Assembly (NCBI GenBank): GCA_025267735.1
Contig: CM046299.1
Coordinates: forward strand, 25,694,468-25,758,467
DNA from: Mactra quadrangularis
Lineage: Eukaryota; Mollusca; Bivalvia; Venerida; Mactridae
Length of the DNA: 64,000 nt
Direction of reading: 5' to 3'
This document shows positions 30,201 to 42,200 of the stretch, one piece after another. Every line of letters begins with the position of its first letter. Within the stretch, counting starts at the first letter, position 1. The notes below the pieces were generated by a model. That model had not been told where the DNA came from. It ran no database searches and saw only the letters and a program-made list of their open reading frames with translations. The position numbers were made by a program, and so were the translations under genes.

Positions 30201-33200
30201 CATAGAGTTCAGAGTGATGTAGTAACATAGAGTACTGAGTGATGGACTAACATAGAGTACAGAGTGATGTAGTAACATTGAGTACAGAGTGATGTAGTAA
30301 CATAGAGTACAGAGTGATGTAGTAACATAGAATACAGAGTGATGTACGAGGGGTGATCCAGAAGTTCATGGACACCTTGCATGAAACAAAAGGTAATGAA
30401 GCCAGTCACATGAACTTCTAGTATCTTTTTAAGTTAGCATTTGTCAACAAATTTCCAAAATAGTGTAAAGATTCGATCATAATTAATGATTCTGCACTAT
30501 TTTATATACATGGACGTGATGAAATGCGGCGCAGCTCATGGCGTCTCAAACGACGTCATGTTGTCAAAAGAAGTAAACTTAATTACTGTTTTGTCTTATT
30601 ATTATATCTTCAATGCATTCCCCCTTTGACATGTACGATGCATTTCTAGCTCATCTGTTACAATTCTGCTAACAGTTCCAAACAATAAAAACAGAGAATA
30701 ACTGAGAATCGTAAAATTATCCATACGATTTCATTAACCATCTCATGCAAATTTTTCTTAGTTACTATGACTCTGTTTCCCAGACTGCGAATCATTCCCT
30801 ACACCTTCCCATCCATTCGGAAATCGGAGATGCTACTTATATACTAGTGTACGACACACTGATGGATTATATGTCACACTCTCTATCATTGTTTTTGTCT
30901 TGCTAGATGTTTTTCCGAGATTTACACATAATTGTAAAACTTTCTGCAGTTTTGCTGGTTCCGTGACGTCCGTTTTTTATGAAGCTGTTTTCATATAGCT
31001 TCTTTTATTAAACACGAGAGTATTATTCCCGCAACGACAAATTTCTTCTGAAACTTACAGAATGACGTCATACATGTATGAACAACGTTATTATAACGTT
31101 TCCTGCCATTTTCTTTATTTGAACAGATTTTACATGGGTTTGAATGAGGTAAAAACATATTCATCAAGGAGAAAAATGAGTTGCGCCGCGATTTCGATAC
31201 TTCATATTTTGATGACGTCATAAATAGATAAAAAATGCAATTGATGTTTAAAAATTTTGTCCATTTATTAAAAAAACATTGATTAATTATATCCTAACAA
31301 ATCAGCACGGTAGGACGTCACGTTATGAAGATAAACACAGTGTCCACGAATTTTTGGATCACCCCTCGTAGTAACATAGAGGATAGTGTGGTTAAGTAAC
31401 ATAGAGCACAGAATGATGTAGTAACATAGAGTACAGAGTGATGCTGTAACATAGAGTACAGAGTGATGTAGAAACTTTGAGTTCAGAGTGATGTAGTAAT
31501 ATAGAGTACAGAGTGATGTAGAAACAAAGAGTACAGAGTGATGTAGTAACATTAAGTTCAGAGTGATGTAGTAACATAGAAAATATAGAGTGGTTTAGTA
31601 ACATAGAGTACAGAGTGATGTAGTAACACAGAGTACAGAGTGATGTAGTTACATTGAGTACAGAGTGATGTAGTAACACAGAGTACAGAGTGATGTTGTT
31701 ACATTGAGTACAGAGTGATGTAGTTACATTGAGTACAGAGTGATTTAGTAACATTGAGTACAGAGTGATGTAGTAACATTGAGTTCAGAGTGATGTAGTA
31801 ACATTGAGTACAGAGTGATGAAGTAACATAGAGTACAGAGTGATGTAGTAATATAGAGTACAGAGTGATTTAGTAACATTAAGTACAGAGTGATGTAGTA
31901 ATATAGAGTACAGAGTGATGTAGTAACATTAAGTACAGAGTGATGTAGTAATATAGAGTACAAAGTGATGTAGTAACATAAAGTACAGAGTGATGTAGTA
32001 ATATAGAGTACAAAGTGATGTAGTAACATTGAGTTCAGAGTGATGTAGTAACATTGAGTACAGAGTGATGTAGTAATATAGAGTACAGAGTGATGTAGTA
32101 ACATTAAGTACAGAGTGATGTAGTAATATAGAGTACAAAGTGATGTAGTAACATAGAGTACAGAGTGATGCAGTAACATAGAGTACAGAGTGATGTAGTA
32201 ACATTGAGTACAGAGTGATGTAGTAATATAGAGTACAGAGTGATGTAGTAACATAGAGTACAGAGTGATGTAGTAACATAGAGTACAGAGTGATGTAGTA
32301 ACATTGAGTTTAGAGTGATGTAGTAACATTGAGTACTGAGTGATGTAGTAATATAGAGTACAGAGTGATGTAGTAACATTGAGTACTGAGTGATGTAGTA
32401 ATATAGAGTACAGAGTGATGTAGTAACATTGAGTACTGAGTGATGGACTAACATTGAGTACAGAGTGATGTAGTAACATCGAGTTCAAAGTGATGTAGTA
32501 ACATAGAGTTCAGAGTGATTTTTTGTCAAGATGGTAATGTTTTTCTTACTTGGTTCTTATAATGTAGTTGTTGTCATTTGTTTTTTCACAATTTTACAGG
32601 TCACATTTTCAACAATCACAATCGCTTTTTTCCTATTTATAAAGCATAATGGATTATGTTTATAAATAAATCCATTCCATAGAGTACAACATGTTTTTAC
32701 AATTGAAGAGAGATGTATAAAATACACCCAATTATCTTTAATGAAATTTATCAATAATTTAACTGCTTGGTGTAAATATACTAACTTTGATTGAAATATC
32801 AAACTTTCAAAATTATATGGGTGTTTAATAATCAAATAATTTCACTAAATATTTAAAACAATGCAATAGTAGACAATTAATATTTATACTGTCTATTAAG
32901 TGTTTTTTGGAATATTTAGTGCACTAGGAGGTAATTTTAAATCCAATTGAAACAAAGAATTTACTCAAACTATTTCATCTTTCAATAGAGATTTAGTTGC
33001 TGTTCTGTTGATTTGCATCACACATGTGAAATTTCAATGTCAGGACCAGCATAACTGACTCTTTTCTTGGTTTCTTTTCTGACTGTATTCAAGCATTTGA
33101 TGCAGTATCTCATTTCAAAGACTCAGTGAAAATTGGTAAATAGAATAGTTTTGTAAGCCATGTTTGATACCTTTGACCTTGTTTATACACATACCATAGT

Positions 33201-36200
33201 CTTGAAGTGGTTGTCAATCAGTCAATGATCAACTAATTCTTTTAATTACAGCCATTTTACTACAGAAAACATTATACAACAAGCTTTGAAACTTTGGTAC
33301 AAAGCAGACCTAGAAAAATAATAGGTATAATAGCAATGGTAAAATAAAACAGAATAATGACTAAGTTTACATTCTTATCAAGTAAAAGACAACATTATCA
33401 TAAACAATTATTATCACACACATGTTAAGTGCAGTAAAATTGTATTTATTTTAAACCTCATAATAATGGTCCAGCCTCAAAGCAATATCAATTAACATGC
33501 CATGCTGAGTGTTCAAATGTATTATGTAAGATATATATTATAAAGAACCAGTTTCTTTTGTAATACAATACTTAGTTCATCATTGTGTAGGTATGGCAAA
33601 TAAACAAAGTGCCAAAACACAATGTAATTTAAATGTTATTATTTGCATGAATTATACAAATGAAAACCACCACAACTAAGTTGCACCAGATTATCATTAA
33701 ATTACACACAATATTCACCAAAATCATTACAAATGGAAATATATTAATGTATTACAATACATGTACCTAAGTTACATGTTAAACTTAACTGATACTTGTA
33801 TCTGTAATTGAAACTCATTCAATATTTTATAATACATGTACTCTATAAAACTTATTATTTAATATTGTATTGATTCATTATAGTAAACCCAGGCACATTC
33901 AAGTTCTCAAATTGAAATTAGACAATTAACTAAAATATGTGTGTTTTACATAGTAATAAAGTAATTATATCTTACCTGCTACCAGTGACCTTAGTCTACA
34001 TTTATTTTAGAACTTGCACCATTGCAGTCATTGTCCTGTTCTAGAAATTACCATTTCTGAGAACATTGATTACCTGTTCATGAGAAAACTTAGGAGCATT
34101 AGTAAATTATAATAGTACCAACTGGATAAAATGTCAGTTCACAAAATTTTATTTCTTTTAATTTAATTAGGCAAAATATCATAATAACTATTCAGGGTTT
34201 GAAGACCAGTTATAAATAATATACAGCAGATAAATGTACAATTGATAGTTTACATTTGATTCTACATCCAGCCTCATTTGAGCATAATTTGAGCAAGAAC
34301 AAAATGATCTCATAACAAGATTTTCTATATATAAGTTAAATAATTACATTCAGATCTTGACAGAAAATGTGTATTATTTATAGTAAAGCTTATGTTTGTT
34401 TGGGGACATAACCTGAATTGTTTCTATAAAAGATTGAAATAAAGAAGTAATAATGTTGTTTGGTTACGGTAGCCCGTGCCTCTTTAAATATTCAAGACTT
34501 ATTTGAAGAAGACAGAAAACCACATTAAGGTATCCAATTTCACAAATTCTAAACTTTCATCCTAAATGTACAAGGACCTTCTTCTGACATAAAGACTCTT
34601 AATTGAATTCAACATATCTGTAATAGAGAATTCATTTCAATGATCCTGACCATATGTTAAATAGAGTCATATGTGTATATAACAGAACAGTAAATGAATT
34701 TACAACAACCATTTTTAAAAACCCAAATTGTCACTTAAACAAAATCAAAGTTTAACATTTATGGACATAATGTCCTTTATGCTACCAACTTTATATCTGT
34801 TCACAAAATATGTACATAGTACCAACAGGTAGCAAATGGAGTGGGAAGTTATACAAAATTGATTTCCATGAATTGTCTTGATTTGACACATAGCTATCTA
34901 CATCTATTTTTGAACTGCCCAGGGCATAAGCATCACGGTCAATTTAGTTTAAACTGTTAAAGAAATCTCACTCTTGGTTCTTAGCAGAGCTTTAAAATAT
35001 AATGTTCAGTTTATCTATATATAAGATTTTTGTTGTTATTTTATTCAGCCTTGTTAATCCAGTTGATAGATGTTGGAACAGCATCTGACTTGCAAGCCAA
35101 AAGTCATATTTTGAGCCCATATCTGATACTTAACAATTCCTACTTCTATACCAGGTTTAGTCTGCATAAACTAGGCTAATATTTATACTGAATGTTTTTA
35201 TTACAAGAATTTTGATTGCAACAGAAATATTTCCAGGCACATAGGAAGCATTTTCAGATGGGGGGGGGCTAATTTGTTCAGATTTATTTTAAGAAAAAGA
35301 AAACGTTACCTTATGTTCTCTACATTACTACATCACTCTGTTCTCTACATAACTACATCACTCTGTTCTCTACGATTTATTTTAAGAAAAAGAAAACGTT
35401 ACCTAATGTTACAGTACTTATGTTTAAGTTTAGTTTTACACTGCATTTGAGCATCTTATTCAATAAACAGTGTTTGCAATATTGATTTTGAAGAAAAGCA
35501 CACATGCATCAATCAATTTAATGTGACAGATTAAATAAAGATCCTCAATCACTATAACTGCTGAAAATATTGGGGGGGGCTAAGCCCATCTTAGCCCCCC
35601 ATGTTCCTACGGGCCTGATTTCTGATAGCATGACATCCCTTTATTTGGACAAGCAAATTAACTTACCTTACATTAGTGGTTAAGACATCACCATGGCATA
35701 TAATCGTCAAACACACAGTTTTACATAAAGCAGACGATCAAATTTATCAGACAAGGGGACTAATAACATTCAGAGTAATGAGAATAAGAACCTGAAAAAA
35801 ATAATGTCTCACACATAAACAAGTACTTAAAATCTATAAACAACAGCAAGCGCTATTAAATGATTATATATTTACTGTAAGACATAGACAGAACCATAGA
35901 ACGAATGAATTTGGTATCGAACGTGCTTGAAGAAAATATGTTTTGTTTACATCGCGAAAAATGGTGACAAACAAAAGTATTAGCTGTATTGGAACTAACT
36001 TTGAATATAATCGGAAATAAAACGAGCAAATAAACTTACGTATGTGTAGACTGACTGCTTGCTTGAAGTTGGATATGTTTTCTCCAAAAAGATCAATAAG
36101 AATTCCGGTATAGTTGTAAATAAGTGAATGCTTCCAGCGTGTGATTTTAAAGACCGAAGCAATCCGTACATAACCAGTTTTCCGAAACATTCCGATAGAT

Positions 36201-39200
36201 GACGGAAAACTCCGTACCTTTCCGTCTTATCGGCGCCATTTTGATACTTCCTTATATGGAATGACCAGATTTTGCCAGCGCACCTCTCTGACGGACGACT
36301 GAATCATTCCGATTTGTGATATTCAAATACAGTTATGATCTCCCTAAAACTTTAATTAGTACAAGGAATTATTCAATCCATAATACTAAAATATGATTGT
36401 ATAAAGTCAAGAATAAAATGCTTTCTCAAAACAAACACATGTAAACATTTACCGGTGCATCAACTTAATTACAAACTTAAGCATCCAGTACTCTGGTAAA
36501 CGCCGACGGCCAAAAATGCTCTGGTAAGAATATGTGAAAGCAGATCCTAGACAGGATGACATGGAGGTCAGATGTAAGAAGATCTAGCCGCCTTTTAACT
36601 ACGCCATTCCCTGGGATATCGGCAGCAGTTAACACATAAACCATCCGGATTTGATTGATGATTGATCGATATTGATTTCGAATTCTTTTGCAGAAAGTCA
36701 AAATGACAGAACGATTATATCAAAACAAAATGTCAATTTATTTGAAATTTGATACACCAAGTGTCTACAACTGTTTTGCTTAAATGTTCTTGTTTATATA
36801 CTTAAGTAGCGAAGTATCCTTTCATTTATTCCAAAACTAACAGTGCATCAATACACGCTTTGTATGCTTTTTATTTTAGAAACAGCTACAAATGGTTGTT
36901 TTGCTATGTCATGGGAGAAACCAGTTGGACTTTGGAAGTTGTACGAAGATTGTAATACAAATCTACCGTACATATGTCAGTCCCTACGTGATGGGTTTAC
37001 CACCAGTACTACACCAAGCACTACCGAACCTCTTGCTGATTGTCCTACTAACTGGTCTCCCCATGAAGAAAATTGCTATCGTGTGAGTATTTTTATAGAT
37101 GCAAGGAATATTTATTATACTTAAACATTTATTTGATTCAAGTATGTTTTCATATTTTATGGAGTCAACTGTTTTGCACATGGCTGAGCATATCAAAATC
37201 TACATTAAGAATGAGCTCAAACATGTTCGGATAAGCAACAGTTGGTTGCTAAGTAATCTATGAATACAATTCTTAAGTTGCATGTTCGAATCCCACTCGG
37301 TTAGGTAATACTTTTCCATGAAAATTTGACAACAATGTTGATTTTTCTCCGTTGATTAGATAATGAAGAATTTTCCGGCCTTGTGAAAGGGTTGGTTAGC
37401 ACTGGTTATAGACAAGGGTCCAAGAGAGCTAGATTAGGTGCAATGTACGTCGTTAAATAACCTGAATTGTGTTGACACGGCATTAAACCGAGTTAGAAAA
37501 ACTGTGTATTTTAAAAAAAAATGTTTGCTAATTTTAGGTCTTTGATCATGCTTTGGATTGGTTTGAGGCACGTGCTTCATGTTTTGATGTAGGAGCTGCC
37601 TTGGTTAGCATTCATGATCTTGCTGAAAATACTTTTGTCAGACATTTGTAAGTGCTTTTAGATACTTAAACGAAATTGATAAAATGTTAAACTAAAACAG
37701 TCCATGGAAAGTGTGCTCGGCTATGAAAACAATGTGCTTATCTATCATCAATCTCAATTATTAAGGACAAGCTGGGTAACCACGGACGAAAACTAAAACG
37801 GGCACAAGATGATTAAATTACACACTAAATCTATTCTGTAAACTTAACAGGTTTTTTAACAAATTTTCACACACAGTTTTTAGGCATTAAATTATGCAAA
37901 ATTAAATGCCAATTTACTGATTTAAAGCTTGCACTTTGCGTTGTTTGTTCTTTAGTAAAGAACAACGAAGTTCAATGGCAACATACTTGACTATAAACAT
38001 GGTTTGATCGTCAATGTAACTACATTTATATTTATTGTGTTGATCTTTATTAAGATTTCCCCTGGCACTCCAGTCCTTAAATTCTTAAAATAACGTACAC
38101 ATATGCTCCTATCATATCTTTGTCAACAAACACAAATATTAACGATCCAATATGAACAATCGGTTACGAATTGTTGGAATACTTTCATATAATATGTTAA
38201 AACTAAGGTAACGTGTATGATAATGTAAGTGGTGGAGATTTATTTCCTGTGTTGTTTTATGATCATTAGTTATGGATTCTTGGGCCTGTACTAAATATTC
38301 TTTCAATATTGGTAAAAATCTCTACGGAGTATAGTGTAGCATTATAAACAATGTGGCTGTTATAGATTCTTAGCGTTTATTGTTGTGGAATGGGAAATAA
38401 TTAGATTCACACATGCCTTGTTCGACATTTATGTTAACAGTTTACCTATTTGTTAAGCTCCTATTAAGTACGTAAAAGCGTAAATATGCTTAGCGTTTCG
38501 ACTAACTGTGTCGGTAGGGCACAAGTCTACTGCTCGAGAGGTCGTAGATTCGATTAATACTTTCACGGTGTTTGGTCATGCAATAATTTCTACGGCCATT
38601 CTTCACATTATTGATTATAAACTAAGTAGGACAATTGTCAGTCACTGACGAATATGTGCGACTTGTGGCGAGTTTACTGCTAAAGCTAAAGATTTAGTAA
38701 CCGCTGTGATGTGACCTGGTATTAAACCAAACCAAAATATGAATATTCTTAGCGTCATTTTTTCGATTGCAGGTGCGATGACTCATCTGATAAAAGAAAT
38801 TGCTGGATTGGTATAAATGATATTGACATAGAAGGAGGTAATTAAAGCAGTAATAGATTTTTCGACAATCGCTCAGAAAATACATTCCCCTTTCAATTTT
38901 ATGATTACTTTTTACATATGGTAAATATTGAAATAGTGTCGTGAGCGTGTAGCGTAAGCGATAAATGAGGTTTCTAGTAGTCGGTGAATACCCGAGGATC
39001 TTTAGTCTTAGCTATGACCTCTTATTTGGGATAGAAAGGAGCTAAATGGTCAGGTCTTGATCAAATGAGCATGCCTCATCATTTATAATAGTTGATTTTT
39101 CAATACGCAGACGAAAAATAAGATTACTTGAGTCAGCCAACTCAATTAATATAAGTGTCAATAAAGGGCCTAAAATCAAAATGAAAGAAGTACTTTCTAA

Positions 39201-42200
39201 ATAAAGCACTACTCATAATTTATTACATTAGTATTTTAAAGTATAATTTGACAATTTAACAATAACATAAATGTTCCTCTATTTGTTTGTTATGTTGAGA
39301 AGATGTTAGTATGTTTGATGTATTTGTACTAGGACCAAAGAAAACTTGGATAGGCCCGCTGATCGGCGTAAAATGACCATACATGTGTTGACCCTGCATT
39401 AAACTCAATAATACATAGATTGAGAGACACACTTCATGTTAAGAAATTAAATTTCTTTACAAAGTACAAATATCAAGTCGGTACTCCTTGTATAATTATG
39501 AAATGTGATGATATGCATTGTCATTTCTGACTTTGGCTAAAAACATGAAAAAGTGTTACGTTGCCTTTGTTAAATCATAACATTGCATGACATTGTCTCA
39601 ATGAGTTTTGTACTGTAGACTTTGAATGGGATGATTTTTCCCCTCCGCAATTTGATAATTGGAACAATGGTGAACCGAATGATAGAAATAATGAAGATTG
39701 CGTAGTAATTATACGTGGCCACGGTGGATGGAACGACGTGCCCTGTCTTGTCCCGAAACAAGTAATTTGTAAAATGCCAAGAGGTTTGTTTTATAATCAA
39801 TGCAATTTATATCTTTTTTTTTTGTTCTGGACTTCTATCATTCTGAAACAAGGTGTTTCAAATTTCTATGGACTAGATTGTTATTTATTAGTTCTGCTTA
39901 ATAAGTGCTTTGACATCAAGAAGTTAATAATGGCCCTCCTTAAAAGATGATAACGAAACCTGAAGATAATACTCGCTTATAGACAAAATATGTATATATG
40001 TGTATTAACACAGTCAAATATGCATTACAGTGTACAATATTCTAAAAGAATAGGCAATTCCATGTATATTTTTCTAAGATGGGAATTAAGCTACATTTTG
40101 CTGTGTATCAATCGATATAGCACAAACTTGTCAATCATTCGTTCAGTAATGTAAAATAGAAATTATTTAGATACCCTGTTGCATTTCATTTGAACGATGC
40201 ATTCGTATGTCTGTGTTTTCAAACTGGTGCTTATTATATTACCGGAAAAACATAGATAAATAACATTTATGTGAAACAATGTGGAGCATCAGCATGCTTT
40301 ATGCAATGATTACTGTCTTCCAGTCCGCATTTCCTAAAGATATCTACACATGTAACATATACACTACACATTTATTTCTTTACAGGTAAATTGGTATATT
40401 CCCCCACAAGCCAAAGAGCTCCTTCTCCAGTACCTCCGAGTTCCACAGCGCAATCATCATTAGAGTGTCCTGAATCTTGGTCATATTACGCAGGATCTTG
40501 TTACAAGGTATATTTACGCATTGATTTTAGCAAACTTCATGCACATATTTCATATTTATTGTTTGTTCTAAGTTCATAGGTAACGTGATATATATGACAC
40601 GTGGGATATAAAATTTGAACATTACGAATTAACAAATTTAATGTATGAATATTTATTTTGTATTTTTCATTATAATCATAAGCTATTGGATGAACATCGT
40701 ACCAGCATAATATTCTCTTAACCTTACACTGGGTCACCATTAAACATCATATCCCTTTCACTAACATTGAAATCATTCCATCTACACTAGACTGATATTG
40801 AACACCATTCACTTTATACCAGCTCTGTAACTATTCCGTTTCACACTGGATTATCATTGGACATAATACGCCTTTAACCTGCATTGTATACATTCCTTCT
40901 GACACTGAAATAAATATAGAAAAATAATAGTCTAACTACAAATGAATTTATTTAAGTTTATTTGCCCAAGCTTCCGGGTACAACCCCCATCATCAGGGTT
41001 TAAACAAAAATACAAAAAGTGACGTCGACGTCATGCGGCGTCTATAGTAACGGCGTGACGTTTTGCGTACTAAACATAAACAGGATCAATATGAAAATAT
41101 GATTAGGGGTGTAACTATACAGTAAAACCTATAAGTCGCCTTATGTAAAAGGTATAAGAGAATTTTCGGTTAGGTAATATTTTTCCATAAAAATTTGACA
41201 ACAATGTTGATTTTTCTCCGTTGATTAGATAATGAAGAATTTTCCGGCCTTGTGAAAGGGTTGGTTAGCACTGGTTATAGACAAGGGTCCAAGAGAGCTA
41301 GATTAGGTGCGATGTACGACGTTAAATAACCTGAATTGTGTTGACACGGCATTAAACCGAGTTAGAAAAGCTGTGTATTTTTAAAAAAAATATGTTTGCT
41401 AATTTTAGGTCTTTAATCATGCTTTGGATTGGTTTGAGGCACGTACTTCATGTTTTGATGTAGGAGCTGCCTTGGTTAGCATTCATGATCTTGCTGAAAA
41501 TACTTTTGTCAGACATTTGTAAGTGCTTTTAGATACTAAAACGAAATTGATAAAATGTTAAACTAAAACAGTCCATGGAAAGTGTGCTCGGCTATGAAAA
41601 CAATGTACTTATCTATCATCAATCTCAACTATTAAGGACAAGCTGGGTAACCTCGGACGAAAACTAAAACGGGCACAAGATGATTAAATTACACACTAAA
41701 TCTATTCTGTAAACTTAACAGGTTTTTTAACAAATTTTCACACACAGTTTTTAGGCATCAAATTATGCAAAAATAAATGCCAATTTACTGATTTAAAGCT
41801 TGCACTTTGCGTTGTTTGTTCTTTAGTAAAGAACAATGAAGTTCAATGGCAACATACTTGACTATAAACATGGTTTGATCGTCAATGTAACTACATTTAT
41901 ATTTATTGTGTTGATCTTTATTAAGATTTCCCCTGGCACTCCAGTCCTTAAGTTCTTAAAATAACGTACACATATGCTCCTATCATATCTTTGTCAACAA
42001 ACACAAATATTAACGATCCAATATGAACAATCGGTTACGAATTGTTGGAATACTTTCATATAATATGTTAAAACTAAGGTAACGTGTATGATAATGTAAG
42101 TGGTGGAGATTTATTTCCTGTGTTGTTTTATGATCATTAGTTATGGATTCTTGGGCCTGTACTAAATATTCTTTCAATATTGGTAAAAATCTCTACGGAG

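Larger units (their letters stand above)
4273..36879 (+). other. Giant 32.6-kb intron splitting CTLD-A
   Basis: The donor phase (one base left) and acceptor phase (two bases needed, giving K) match, and the residues on either side complete one lectin fold, so no exon is needed in between. Contents in order: duplicated promoter-like block (4.6-4.9 kb), possible nested exons (5.0-7.5 kb), SINEs, a 30-bp array (8.25-9.96 kb), foldback MITE (10.5 kb), SINE pair (12.4-12.7 kb), minisatellite megablock (15.3-32.5 kb) with two transposon insertions, AT-rich unique sequence (32.5-36.2 kb) with a MITE at 35.2 kb, and an inverted promoter-like block (36.25 kb). Confidence 0.8.

Noticed and set aside
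30991..31221. 76-codon minus frame inside the mariner-like element as a transposase
   Set aside because: No DDD/E signature or helix-turn-helix recognisable; too short.
29611..32488. Minus-strand frames of about 100-250 codons
   Set aside because: Same cause as above in block 7; translations repeat LLHHSVLYITTSL-like strings in several frames.
36843..36879. Lectin exon starting at the upstream start of the open frame (LCMLFILE...)
   Set aside because: The stretch is the polypyrimidine tract and acceptor (tttttattttag); phase and homology begin at 36880.
38490..38720. Possible functional tRNA gene
   Set aside because: A- and B-box-like parts are present but no cloverleaf could be drawn and the sequence continues as a SINE; same for 48000-48100 and 51648-51715.
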